Both the position numbers and the translations under genes were made by a program. Source: Flectonema sp. DT1601 (taxonomy: Eukaryota; Euglenozoa; Diplonemea; Diplonemida; Diplonemidae). From it: 64,000 bases of DNA. The stretch's first letter is position 1, and each line of letters begins with the position of its first letter. Location: assembly GCA_964019425.1 (NCBI GenBank), contig OZ025801.1, forward strand, positions 124,001-188,000, given 5' to 3'. The notes beneath the pieces are model-generated. The model searched no databases. It was not told the origin of the DNA and saw only the letters and a list, made by a program, of their open reading frames with translations. Shown here piece after piece: positions 41,808 to 52,014 of the stretch.

Positions 41808-43538
41808 ATGCCTTTGAAATTAATATTATTCGACTTTGATCAGACGCTTGCCACGGTGTGTAATGTCTTCCTGTTCGGAATTATTAAAAAAAGAGAATTC
41901 GACAACAAAAAAACAAAACACAAAAACAGATTCATCTTTATCATAAGTTAGATGGGTTCTTACAATGTGATCCATACAGAGACTCTAATGATACGGTTTG
42001 AATATTATTATTATTTTTATTATATTTCTGATTTAGTATTTGTGTGTTCCTTCCTTCTGTAGTTCCCATCAATTGAACATCAGAAGTGATCTGAAGATTT
42101 GATTACCTTTTCGATGATCTCAATTGTTATCCGAACCAGAGTTAGGTGAGATCAGAACACCCTAACGGAGTTAGCGATGGCAGACCACGCAGGTCAGGCC
42201 AGTGTCAGGTTGGCATTCGTCAGACGACTAAGGACTTGAAGACAAGACTACTCAGAGATGGATGTCAACTCACAATAATCATTTAGCTTTATTGATGAAA
42301 GGAGAGCAATTATTTAATGTAGTTTAGTCCTAACAGTTCTTTGGGTGTTATCACAAACAGTAGATGTCAGAACCATCCTCTGTCTTGCCCTACCAAAGGA
42401 TAACTACCCTTCCCTAATAATTCGATGATCTTCCTATCAAGTCTGATTTTAAGCACTTCGACATCATCCAGTCGGGCGATAGCTCTGAGAAGTACTTGTG
42501 TAAACTAATAAATTATTTAGTCAGATCTCCTTCGGTAATTATTTTAAACAAAAACAGGAATCCCAGCAGATCAAAAAACACGCCGCCTCCCAACTCGAAC
42601 AGCTACCGAAAGTGTCTGCAGATGATATCTTTGGAGGTGAAGAGAGGATGGTGTACATGAGAAGAGAACTCCAGAAATTAAAAGACGAGGGAGCTCAGCT
42701 GATGTTAGTCAGTCACGGTTTTACTGATGTTGTAAAAGCCGCCATGGAGAAGGGAAACATGCCGGAATTCGAAGAAACTTTTGGTTCTGACCACCCAAAG
42801 CTGTCGATGGTTGATTGTGACAAGACTCGTCTGACTGCCAATCTAATTAAGAATTTCAATTTAAAACCAACCGAATGCATACTAATCGATGATGACCCTC
42901 GTAACTTGATTCCAGCACGTCAACACCAAGTCTGTCCAACTCTCTTTATTTGGTCGAGGAAGGGAATAACAGAACTTGAGCTTCAGTCGCTCTCAAATAA
43001 CGACATCTGTTCTTCTAAACAACGTAATTACAGTCTTTGTAAAACATTACCAATACCAGAAATAGCAACAACAGTAGCTGATGGGTACTACGTCATGTCT
43101 GGAACTCTTTCATTGGAGTCAGCTGTTAGCAAAGCGAACTCAGTTCCGTCATCTCATCGATTTGAGCCTGTCAGGATTGTGAGAACTCCAGATGAGGGAG
43201 CGCATGCTATTTACTGTGCTCTTGAACATCTGTCACCATTTCGTGAGATGGTCTTGAAGTACACAAATGGAGCTGTTGATTTAGATATTCCAAAATCACC
43301 TCCCCGACCGCTGACTTTTAAAAACAGTTCTTCGACAGTCACGGAACTGCTTACTTCACATAATGAAAGTTATCAATGTGTGGAGGTGAGGATCTCTGGT
43401 CGTTCTTGTATTGATAGAGCGATTACAGAAGTAGCTGACAAATCGTTTCAGAACCGGGGCTGGAGAGTTCGAAAGATGTCGACATCGTATCGAAGTAAAC
43501 CTTCGCTGACATTCATCTTTTGTAAATTACAAACATGA
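41808..43538 (+). CDS. HAD-like phosphatase-fold protein (split by at least one intron)
   Basis: Exon 1 (from ATG 41808) encodes MPLKLILFDFDQTLAT with HAD motif I, DxDxT (D9, D11, T13). The main exon begins after ACAG at 42557 and runs to 43538: FGGEERM, motif II LMLVSHG (Ser about 68), Lys of motif III in VDCDKTRLT (about 105) and motif IV LIDDDPRNL (about 127-129). A single 702-bp intron with donor GTGTGT at 41856 joins them in phase 0 to give 342 residues, but a small internal exon cannot be excluded because related proteins have extra residues after motif I. The C-terminal ~60 residues (CVEVRISGRSCIDRAITEVA, W.VRKMSTSYR) weakly recall an Alba-type nucleic-acid-binding fold. Substrate unknown. 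Confidence 0.75.
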
Positions 43539-43876
43539 AATTATAATAACTGAACTGAGGGATTGCCTTCACACAGACAATGAGAGCTGCAGACGGCTAC
43601 CTGAATAACTTACTCTCAACAATGTGATTGTTTGAGAAGACTCTACTCATGGAAGTGAATTACTTAAATGAGACAGGACGCTGTTTTTAATTTGACTGCC
43701 GAAAAGTAAAAAAATCGTTTCGTATGCTCCCCGAGAAGTTCTTCATTTGATTTGATGTTGTTGTTTTACTTCATTTCTCACAGATAACATTTATATGAAA
43801 TACGAAGAGAAGAATTCCTTATCCAATCTCACTCTTTTCTATTAATTTATAATCACCCCCACTAACAGTACTCGAG
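43539..43876. other. Spacer before the kinesin gene
   Basis: A/T-rich, no gene. An AACAG acceptor-like site about nine bases before ATG 43877 fits a 5'UTR intron or trans-splice acceptor. Confidence 0.4.
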
Positions 43877-46800
43877 ATGGACAAGGGTCTACCACCTGTG
43901 CCGGATTCCATAAATGGAATAAATGGTAGCGTCGGTGGGGGTGGTGGTGGTGAGTGCTCTGTCACGGTAGCCGTTCGAATCCGTCCCTTAAATAAAACAG
44001 AGAAGAGTAAGAACACTCCGATCATTCTTAATGTCATGTCAGAAGTATCAACTGTCGTACTTGGACCTAAAACCAATAATCCACATCGATTCACTTTTGA
44101 CTACACCTGGGACTCCATGGATTCTGAAGACGATTGCTATGCTTCTCAAGAAACCGTTTATAACGACATCGGAAAGAAGGTACTCAGAGCAGCCTTTCAA
44201 GGTTACAATGCTTGTATCTTTGCTTATGGTCAAACTGGTTCAGGAAAGACCTACTGCATGATGGGTGATCCTGACTGTCCTGTTCAACAAGGGGTAATCC
44301 CAAGACTTTGTAAAGACGTGTTCAACAAAATAAACGACGGATCTCCACCTCCAGCAGGTGTCAACAGCATCAGCTACAAAATAGAAGCTTCTTACCTCGA
44401 GATTTATCAAGAGACGGTGAGGTGTTTGTTAAATCCAAAGAAAGATAATTTAAAAGTAAGAGAACATCCAACAACAGGACCGTACATTGAAGACTTAACT
44501 AAATTAGTAATTAATGACTACAAGGACATCATAAGACTAATGGACGATGGTAATAAAGTTAGAACTGTTGCTGAGACAAACATGAACGACAAGTCGAGCA
44601 GATCTCACGCGATATTTCAAATAACATTAACGCAGACGAGATTGTATTCTAAAAACGTATCTCACGATAACGTATCGAAGATTAATCTTGTCGACTTAGC
44701 TGGTTCTGAAAGAGCTAAAAGTACTGGAGCAACAGGAACTAGATTACAAGAGGGAGCTGATATTAATAAATCACTTCTAACTCTAGGATTAGTAATCAAA
44801 GGACTTGCTGAGAACAGTACCAGTAAAAGGAGAGGAGGAAACCTTCAACATGTTAACTTTCGTGATTCTAAACTAACCTGGTTACTTAAAGATAACTTAG
44901 GAGGGAATAGTAAAACTTTTATGATCAGCACATTATCACCTGCTGAACTATACCACGATGAGACGCTATCAACTCTTAGATACGCTGACAGAGCGAAGAG
45001 TATTGTAACTAAGGCGATGGTTGTCGAGGATCCAAACATGAAATTAATTAGACAACTGAGAGAGGAACTCGCAAAGTATAAATGTAAACTTCAAAATTTT
45101 GAAGACAAGTACAGCGGCCTTCCTCCTCCAGCCCCGACAATACCAACTCTACCAAGTGATCACGCACCTCTTAGAATGGTTGAGGGGATGTTAGTCACTC
45201 CAAGAGGTGAGTTAGGTGGAGATCCCTTAGCGACTCCGAGAATCCCTCGCAATCAAAAGGAAGCTCGTGATCTTCATGAACGTATTGAGGCGATGACTAA
45301 ATTACTGGGAGAAGCTGGAATGAGTTGGGAAGAAAAAGAAGAAAAGACTCGTCAAGAAGAACAGTCACGTCAGGAAACGATGGAGACGATGGGGATCAGT
45401 AGTAGAGTTGTAATCGAAGCAAAGCTTCCTCATTTTATAAATCAGATTCCTGACGGAGGATGGGTCGTTCAATACATCACAGCAGGTGAGAAGATGACGA
45501 TTGGATCGTCTGATACTTCTGATATGATTTTAGAAGAACAGGGCTGCCTACCTAATCATGCTATTGTTTGGACTTCATCAGAGGGTGTCACGTACATTGA
45601 ACCAGTTAGTAGAGAAGCTAGCAGTCTGTTACTTGTTCATATTTATAACGATGACGGTGAAGTCGTTCAAGCAGCAGCCTCCCCTCCTGGCTCTCCAGGA
45701 GGACCAAAAGCTTCTGAATTCGATTCGTCGACTTTAAGAACAGTGTTATCACACGGAGCGTCTGTTGAAGTCGGTGAAAATAATTTTAGATTTGTTGATC
45801 CGAATGTCAGCGCTTCAGAAAGAGCTCGAAAGAAGGAACAACATCGATCGTTTTTAAGAGCAGCGAGAGACGGTTCCAGAGAACACTGCGATCAGACTCT
45901 CGGAGGGAAACCTCCTCAGCCACCTCCTCAGGCAGCTCCTCAGGCAGTCGATGAATCTGAGATCCGAAGACAGATCAGAACTGAAATCCTTCAGGAGGAG
46001 AAGAATCAAAAGATTCCACTCCTTCAACTCAATGAGGTTCAATCACAGTCCAGACTACTTCGACTCGGCTCTGCCCGCGTCCTTCGATCCGCAAAAAGCG
46101 CTTCCTCCCTTCGATCATCACGTGGCAATGAACCGATTGTCCAACTCTTCAAACACACAATCCTATTTGTTGGTCCTGAAGGTAGTGGTAAGTCGAGTGT
46201 TATTAAATGTTTAACTACAGAACCTTCCATATGGGGAAGGAAAGATGTTCCCTCAGGAGTTACAAAAACTGTTGGAGTCGACCACACGGAAATTCAAACG
46301 AGTCTCAGCGGAACACAAGTTGTGTTACTTTTACAAGACTTGTCTGGAAGTAAAGTGTACGAGTCGATGGCTTCCTTTTCTGTATCCGCTAATAGAAGTG
46401 TTGTGGTCCTCACTTGGGATATGTCCAGAAAGTTTGATCGAACAGAAATACTTGCCTGGGTTGAGACCATCATATCACAATCACCTGGTTCACCTGTAGT
46501 AGTGTTGGGAACTCATCGAGACAACTGTCGAGAAACTGATGAAGGGATAAAAGATTTACTTTACAACGTTCAGTCTTTACTATTAAATACACTCAACGAC
46601 AAGGGAATCCGTCACGGAGGTCAACTACTTGGAACCTATGCCGTGAGTTGTAAGACTCGTCACGTACTTTCAATTCCACTGAGTGGTGAGCCTGGAAATA
46701 CTAATCGCAGTTCGAACAGTCCAAGACTTAGTCCAAGACTTAGTCCCAGACGTACTCCTCGATCTGGGGGAAGTTTTAAAAAAATGAAATTTCGGGAACT

Positions 46801-48361
46801 GCTCTCCGTCCTGTCGCAGATTGCTTATGAGAGATGTCGAGCTCATCCGTATTTCCCAAATGGGAATATCCCTTCATCAATACTGACTGCTGCTAAGAAG
46901 ATAAATGACCTCCGATCTAATGGAGTTTATTGTATTACTTCTTCACAATATAAATCGATACTCGTATTAGCTGATCAGAAGTACAGCGATACTAAAGAGT
47001 TAAAAAGAGCAACAGGACTACTACATTCATGGGGTGTTCTCCATCACTTTGACAAGTGTCCAAAGCTTCGTGACACTATCTACACTGATCCAAGATGGTT
47101 GTACGACTTGATGCACATTCTCCCCAGTTGTGTTCATTTCCAACAATTGGGAGCAGAGTCCGTTCGAAAACATAAAAACATTCGCTTTGCTTTCAACCTC
47201 GCAGATGCTCAACAAAAAGATGTCGGAAACCTCCTCTCAAAAGGCATTCTAACGATTCCTCTTGCGATGACTCTTTTTAAGAATTCTCTTTCTTTAATTA
47301 AGAAGACCCCTCAGGAAGTAATGCTTTGTCTTTCTTTATTAATGAACCTTGATATCCTATACCCAATTATACCACCGACAGAAGGATCGATATCCCCAAC
47401 AACTTCACTGGAGACTGTTGTTGAAGAAGAACGTAAGGAGGATGTAATCTACCTCTCACCTTCTTTCTTTACTCATCCGTTTCCTGGTGTTCTGGTGGAC
47501 GTGATGCCATGTCTGATGTCAGGTATTCGTAAAAGGTTTATATTCAAACCGTCGCTTCCAAAAAATGTTTTCAGCAGACTGCTAACCAGAACTGCTAAAT
47601 GTGTGAAAAGACTTTTTATTGGAAAGGTTGACTTGATGAAGCAAAGAAGAAATTCTGGATTTTCCCTACCCAGTAATTCATTTTGGAAGAATGGTGCCTG
47701 GGTTCAAGATTCTTTGACGACGAGGGCTTTGCTATGGAGCGGTCCCAGCGATGAGATTCACCTTTGTTCAAACATTCCATCATCGGGACCAACACCTTCA
47801 AGAGAGTTAATAGATGGAGTGACTAGAGCACTGTATACACTTGTTGATGAATATAAAGGTGTTTCTATTACTGAAATGTTACCTTGTCCTACTTCTGAAT
47901 GTTTGTCATGGTTGAGCTGTGGCTCACCATCTGAGGCAATTTCATGTCCGGGTTGTGGTCGTGAAATACAACCGTCTGAGTTGGACGGAGCTAATGTCAG
48001 CGCATTCAAAACAGATCAAAAGAATGAAGTGTTACAACACTGCGGTAATCCAGAACTACTTGGTCCTCTGTTAGATAAGTTAGAAATGGATACTGTTCAT
48101 GAACCAAACGACTCTGATGTTCAAGAAGGTAAATCTATTATCGAAGAAATCCTCCGAAGCGAAGGTTGCAATCGCATTGACCGAACTCGCACTCTCGTCA
48201 ACAAAATAGAAGAAATGGAATCAAACAATCTGACTGAGGCTGCAACTCGTCTGGAATGGGCAATGCAAGTCGTAAACACTCAGGAGAAATTAATTGCATC
48301 CGCTAAGGCGCTTGACGAGGTTGTGGAGTTACTAACAAGTCCTCCACCACCACCTCAATAA
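43877..48361 (+). CDS. Kinesin-3-like motor fused to FHA, Roc GTPase and COR domains
   Basis: A single uninterrupted frame of 1494 residues from ATG 43877. The motor spans about residues 27-380 with P-loop GQTGSGKT (118-125), switch I NDKSSRSH, switch II DLAGSE (273-278) and the neck RYADRAKSI (369-377). After LIRQLREELAKYK and a Pro-rich linker comes an FHA domain (about 518-600; MTIGSSDTSDMI, NHAIVW), the order typical of kinesin-3. A Roc domain follows: GPEGSGKSS (766-774), switch-like DLSGSK, GTHRDN (878-883) and AVSCKT. COR is seen in LLHSWGVLHHF and TDPRWLYDLM, to about 1260. A Cys cluster (C1337-C1360, CPTSEC...CPGCG) looks like a zinc ribbon. There is no kinase domain. It probably walks on microtubules with a built-in ROCO GTPase switch or dimeriser; that role is inference. 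Confidence 0.93.
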   Translation: MDKGLPPVPDSINGINGSVGGGGGGECSVTVAVRIRPLNKTEKSKNTPIILNVMSEVSTVVLGPKTNNPHRFTFDYTWDSMDSEDDCYASQETVYNDIGKKVLRAAFQGYNACIFAYGQTGSGKTYCMMGDPDCPVQQGVIPRLCKDVFNKINDGSPPPAGVNSISYKIEASYLEIYQETVRCLLNPKKDNLKVREHPTTGPYIEDLTKLVINDYKDIIRLMDDGNKVRTVAETNMNDKSSRSHAIFQITLTQTRLYSKNVSHDNVSKINLVDLAGSERAKSTGATGTRLQEGADINKSLLTLGLVIKGLAENSTSKRRGGNLQHVNFRDSKLTWLLKDNLGGNSKTFMISTLSPAELYHDETLSTLRYADRAKSIVTKAMVVEDPNMKLIRQLREELAKYKCKLQNFEDKYSGLPPPAPTIPTLPSDHAPLRMVEGMLVTPRGELGGDPLATPRIPRNQKEARDLHERIEAMTKLLGEAGMSWEEKEEKTRQEEQSRQETMETMGISSRVVIEAKLPHFINQIPDGGWVVQYITAGEKMTIGSSDTSDMILEEQGCLPNHAIVWTSSEGVTYIEPVSREASSLLLVHIYNDDGEVVQAAASPPGSPGGPKASEFDSSTLRTVLSHGASVEVGENNFRFVDPNVSASERARKKEQHRSFLRAARDGSREHCDQTLGGKPPQPPPQAAPQAVDESEIRRQIRTEILQEEKNQKIPLLQLNEVQSQSRLLRLGSARVLRSAKSASSLRSSRGNEPIVQLFKHTILFVGPEGSGKSSVIKCLTTEPSIWGRKDVPSGVTKTVGVDHTEIQTSLSGTQVVLLLQDLSGSKVYESMASFSVSANRSVVVLTWDMSRKFDRTEILAWVETIISQSPGSPVVVLGTHRDNCRETDEGIKDLLYNVQSLLLNTLNDKGIRHGGQLLGTYAVSCKTRHVLSIPLSGEPGNTNRSSNSPRLSPRLSPRRTPRSGGSFKKMKFRELLSVLSQIAYERCRAHPYFPNGNIPSSILTAAKKINDLRSNGVYCITSSQYKSILVLADQKYSDTKELKRATGLLHSWGVLHHFDKCPKLRDTIYTDPRWLYDLMHILPSCVHFQQLGAESVRKHKNIRFAFNLADAQQKDVGNLLSKGILTIPLAMTLFKNSLSLIKKTPQEVMLCLSLLMNLDILYPIIPPTEGSISPTTSLETVVEEERKEDVIYLSPSFFTHPFPGVLVDVMPCLMSGIRKRFIFKPSLPKNVFSRLLTRTAKCVKRLFIGKVDLMKQRRNSGFSLPSNSFWKNGAWVQDSLTTRALLWSGPSDEIHLCSNIPSSGPTPSRELIDGVTRALYTLVDEYKGVSITEMLPCPTSECLSWLSCGSPSEAISCPGCGREIQPSELDGANVSAFKTDQKNEVLQHCGNPELLGPLLDKLEMDTVHEPNDSDVQEGKSIIEEILRSEGCNRIDRTRTLVNKIEEMESNNLTEAATRLEWAMQVVNTQEKLIASAKALDEVVELLTSPPPPPQ

Positions 48362-48747
48362 GAAACCTGACTGTCTGTTCTACTTACCAATCTTGTGAAT
48401 GACACCAATAATCTGATTAGTGAAGTCAACTAACGTAATGTGTTCTTTGTTAGTTAGTCTCGTGTGTGTGTTTTAGAGTTGCTTCAAAATGAGTGAATTG
48501 TTTCTTTGCTTCTTATTGTTGTTTGGTATTATTGGGCAGGTTTTTGTGTTAAATAGATATACAGCTGCGTTCGTGACCATTGGCCTGCTGTTTTCTTTTT
48601 TCTTTTCATTCATTCTTTCTTTTTTTTTGTTTTTTTCGTTTTGAATTACAAACAACAGTTAAATGAACAACTAACGCGTTCATTTAACCGAAATAAGTAA
48701 AGAAGACAGGCAGCGAGTAATAGAAATCCGGCAAACTTATTAGTTCG
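48362..48747. other. Intergenic
   Basis: Intergenic A/T-rich stretch after the kinesin gene, including a TTCTTT-rich tract near 48590-48640. No gene seen. Confidence 0.4.
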
Positions 48748-48750
48748 CAG

Positions 48751-49089
48751 GGCGGTTACTTGTCTGGTAGTTTAAAAAAACTTTCAAAACCCGAACAACT
48801 CCCTTTGTTTGTGTGGAGTGGGACAGGTGTAAAAACGCTGTCAAAAACCCTCAAAAATAAAATAAAACAAGATGCTAAAAGCACCTTGCTCAACCACATG
48901 CAGGGCTATCTTATTTTGCCAAAGTACAAAAAGGGTCACCTTTGGAATATTAATGCTCTCGACCTTATCGATCGAAATACAGTTTTGAGAGTTGAGCCTC
49001 ATCTTGGTGATGCTACCAAAACTAAGTTTTCCGAAAAAAGAAATATGGCGAGGATACAACATTGTGATCCCTTAATCTATGGTGGGTAG
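48751..49089 (+). CDS. Possible exon of an unrecognised protein
   Basis: An open frame of about 113 codons follows a TTCGCAG acceptor at 48744-48750 and has host-like codon use: GGYLSGSLKKL, LPLFVWSGTGVKTL, HMQGYLILPKYKKGHLW, IDRNTVLRVEPHLGDA. It lacks an ATG at its start, so it would be an internal or trans-spliced exon, and it ends in YGG stop or in a donor just before (GGTGGGTAG is not a good donor). I recognise no family. The next gene starts 290 bp downstream, and AG acceptors at 49290 and 49339 leave room for another small exon. Confidence 0.35.
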   Translation, partial: GGYLSGSLKKLSKPEQLPLFVWSGTGVKTLSKTLKNKIKQDAKSTLLNHMQGYLILPKYKKGHLWNINALDLIDRNTVLRVEPHLGDATKTKFSEKRNMARIQHCDPLIYGG

Positions 49090-49380
49090 TGTTCCAGACT
49101 TGCTTTCCCCCGTTGTTTTCTTTTTGTTGATTCGTTCCTTGCTTTGCTTTCCCCGAACCCGGGGAGCCCTGCTGCGAGAAATTTTGCCCAACTCACCGAG
49201 TGTATTCAATAGTTGTTGTGTGTTGATCCTCAGTGGATTATGTTTTGTTTTGTTTACATTTACTCTTTAATTCAGCCGTTCCTTTTTTCAGGTGATCGAC
49301 CAACACATGATGAGTGAACATTTTTTGTATTTACAGACTGGGTGATTCTTCAATAAATCTTTCCTCAACAGGCTCTCCAC
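49090..49380. other. Intergenic or intronic spacer
   Basis: No feature beyond acceptor-like sites TTTTTTCAG (49292), TTTACAG (49337) and CAACAG (49371). The last lies nine bases before ATG 49381. Confidence 0.35.
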
Positions 49381-52014
49381 ATGTACGATGGGAGGGCACC
49401 AGCGGATCTCAGCCCCACGTCGTTTTTGAAGTTAGTGTTGCTGCTGTTATCGCTGTTGATTAGAAGTGAGGCAGCTAACTGCTACATTGCTGAACACTCC
49501 TTGACAACTTGTGGTATTGCGGACCTTCAGAATGATGGTTGGGTGTGTTGTAGAAGATGTATTTCAGGTATTTGTGAATGGAAATGTATAACAACAACAT
49601 GTTCTACAACTTGTGGGTGTGGAGTACTGGAAACTGATGGAGAAATTCTTCAAGTTGGTGGTAACACTGTGTGTCCTCCGACATGTGTGCCACGAACTGC
49701 TGTGCCGACCTTGGCTCCTCCAACTCCAGTTCCACCAACACCAAGTCCACCAACACCGATACCTCCAACACTCGTTCCGACAGCAGTACCCCCGACCCCT
49801 ATTCCTCCAACTCCAGTCCCACCAACTCCAGTCCCACCAACTCCAGTCCCACCAACACCTATACCACCAACTCCAGCTCCACCTACTCCACTGCCGCCGA
49901 CGCCTGTTCCGCCAACTCCAGCACCACCTACTCCGATTCCGGCAACACCAGCGCCACCGACTCCGATTCCGCCAACACCTGCACCACCTACTCCAATCCC
50001 ACCGACTCCAATCCCACCGACCCCCATTCCGCCAACACCGGTGCCACCTACTCCAGTGCCACCTACTCCAGTGCCACCTACTCCAGTGCCACCTACTCCA
50101 GTGCCACCTACTCCAGTGCCACCTACTCCAGTGCCGCCGACCCCCATTCCGCCAACACCAGTGCCACCGACTCCGATTCCGCCTACACCTGCACCACCCA
50201 CTCCAATCCCACCGACTCCTATTCCACCAACGCCTGCACCGCCGACACCGTCGCCACCAACTCCTGTACCTCCAACGCCGGCGCCACCAACTCCGTTGCC
50301 TCCGACCGGCATACCGCTGACACCATCGCCACCTACTCCGATACCACCTACACCAGCTCCTCCAACTTCCACACCACCGACTTCATCTCCACCAACACCT
50401 GTGCCGCCTACTCCGATCCCGCCGACAGCAATACCTACAAGTTTGGTGCCTGAGACCCCGCTGCCGACGACGTCGGTTCCAACAACACCACAGCCAATAG
50501 CAGTACAAACAGTTGTTGTTAACGACACGAAAATACCAGTAGCGGTAACAATGTCAACTTCTGCTGGCAGTGAATCAGCGAATACCGTAAATGGTGTCGG
50601 AGCTATCGGAAGCGTGCTGACAGTGTCACCCTCAGCTGCAATGGGGGCTGGCAGACTCTCAATTCTGATGGGACCGTGTCTTGAGCGCTCTGAGACTGCT
50701 CCTCTTCCTAGGATTATATCACCACTGCGTTTATCGTTCGATGGGAAAAATGGGAAATATATCGGATGTTTGGCAGGCAACATGATCATCATTACTACTG
50801 CGAGTGTCTTACACCTTCTCGGATCTTTTCTATTAATCGGTTTCGCAAAGAGTTTCCTTTCTGCGCAGGGGTTGCTCCGGTTTCCTGCGTGGACCATATA
50901 CGTTTATATATTCTTATATCAAGGGTTTACAACTTGTGGTGTCCATCTCTTATTTCAACCTGCAGATGCGAAAGACGTTATTGTCGGCGCTGTCGCCATC
51001 CTGACAGCTGTTATGTTTGCATTGTGGAATTGTGTTATTGTGTTTCACTCTTTACCTCAAAGAGCGGAGTATGTTGTCGATCCGTTGCATGCGACAAAAC
51101 CAATTTTAACTTTTTTTATTGGAAAAGGAGAATACATTCCAAAGAAGGATCATTTTGTGAATAGATTCGGAACTTTATTTAATCGATTCTCACCTAAAGT
51201 AGCTCTGTTTGGGACAGTTGAATGTTTCCTGTCACTTACCTTGTCAGTTATTGAAGGTGTTCGTGCGGATAATTTAGTCCAATGTGGGCACAAGAGACTA
51301 GCTATGGGTCTTTGTATGTTATTTTATGCAGGAGTAGTTGGGTTTATAACACCTGCTAGAAGACCCAGAGATGACGTCATAGAAGTTATTAATGATTTAA
51401 TATCTTGTGTTGGATTAGTGTGTCTTGCCTTGGCATATTATTCTGGTGATAGTAATCATCTTGGTTACTCTCTTGCTAATGATTTGTTTACAGTTGTGTC
51501 TTATTCTCTCTTAATAAAAAGTATCCTTGATTTACTTACGGTAGTCTATGTTGTTTTGACAAAGAGGAGAGATCGTTTAATGAACAAATCTCAACCACCA
51601 GTTCCTGCAGACAATCTAACGAGAATTGATAAGAAGGTACCAAAGATGCCGACATTACAGTTGCGGAGGGGAAGTATAATTCGCGATGATGTGGAGGATG
51701 ACTACGCACATTTATCAAAATTTAAATTTGGTAGCTCAGAGACACATTCAGAGGCGGAGCTTGTTTCGCTTCACAACGATTCCGATACTCCTGTTCATCA
51801 AATTTCAATGGCTTACCTTACTTCACCGAGAAGAAGTTCCAGCCCTGCTACTTTCGGATTGGGTGCTGGACCCCGTCGGTATAGTTCTCTCCCGAGTGGA
51901 CTTCCTCCACGTTCAACAAGTCGTCGAAAATCATCATACCGTTATGCTGCTCCTCCTACGAGGAAGAGAAGGCTGTCTCAGGGATTGGGAAGTATCACTC
52001 CTGTTGATGTTTAA
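49381..52014 (+). CDS. Secreted-then-multi-pass membrane protein with long PPTPxP repeat
   Basis: 877 residues from ATG 49381. A signal peptide (FLKLVLLLLSLLIRSEAA) leads to a Cys-rich module (residues about 33-103, some 16 Cys, with WVCCRRC, CEWKC and CSTTCGCG). Then come some 50 pentapeptides of the type P-P-T-P-(V/I/A/S/L) over about residues 107-365, a Ser/Val-rich linker, and about seven hydrophobic helices from residue 468 (MIIITTASVLHLLGSFLLIG) to about 735 (SILDLLTVVYVVLT). The cytosolic tail is Ser/Arg-rich with likely phosphosites (LRRGSIIR, RRSSSP). The layout suggests a surface protein whose extended Pro-rich stalk lifts a Cys-rich head off the membrane; no receptor family is recognised. 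The repeat coding DNA is a 15-bp minisatellite and is probably length-variable. Confidence 0.85.
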   Translation: MYDGRAPADLSPTSFLKLVLLLLSLLIRSEAANCYIAEHSLTTCGIADLQNDGWVCCRRCISGICEWKCITTTCSTTCGCGVLETDGEILQVGGNTVCPPTCVPRTAVPTLAPPTPVPPTPSPPTPIPPTLVPTAVPPTPIPPTPVPPTPVPPTPVPPTPIPPTPAPPTPLPPTPVPPTPAPPTPIPATPAPPTPIPPTPAPPTPIPPTPIPPTPIPPTPVPPTPVPPTPVPPTPVPPTPVPPTPVPPTPVPPTPIPPTPVPPTPIPPTPAPPTPIPPTPIPPTPAPPTPSPPTPVPPTPAPPTPLPPTGIPLTPSPPTPIPPTPAPPTSTPPTSSPPTPVPPTPIPPTAIPTSLVPETPLPTTSVPTTPQPIAVQTVVVNDTKIPVAVTMSTSAGSESANTVNGVGAIGSVLTVSPSAAMGAGRLSILMGPCLERSETAPLPRIISPLRLSFDGKNGKYIGCLAGNMIIITTASVLHLLGSFLLIGFAKSFLSAQGLLRFPAWTIYVYIFLYQGFTTCGVHLLFQPADAKDVIVGAVAILTAVMFALWNCVIVFHSLPQRAEYVVDPLHATKPILTFFIGKGEYIPKKDHFVNRFGTLFNRFSPKVALFGTVECFLSLTLSVIEGVRADNLVQCGHKRLAMGLCMLFYAGVVGFITPARRPRDDVIEVINDLISCVGLVCLALAYYSGDSNHLGYSLANDLFTVVSYSLLIKSILDLLTVVYVVLTKRRDRLMNKSQPPVPADNLTRIDKKVPKMPTLQLRRGSIIRDDVEDDYAHLSKFKFGSSETHSEAELVSLHNDSDTPVHQISMAYLTSPRRSSSPATFGLGAGPRRYSSLPSGLPPRSTSRRKSSYRYAAPPTRKRRLSQGLGSITPVDV
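49707..50470 (+). repeat. 15-bp minisatellite encoding PPTPx
   Basis: CCACCTACTCCAGTG and variants tandemly repeated about 50 times, with a block of seven identical copies at about 50032-50140. Third positions vary elsewhere, so most of the array is old and only the central block is recently amplified. Confidence 0.9.

Noticed and set aside
49650-50897. Minus-strand 415-codon GVGG-repeat frame and two + strand shadows of the PPTP gene
   Set aside because: Antisense and frame shadows of the 15-bp minisatellite; the + frame with signal peptide and membrane helices is clearly the coding one.
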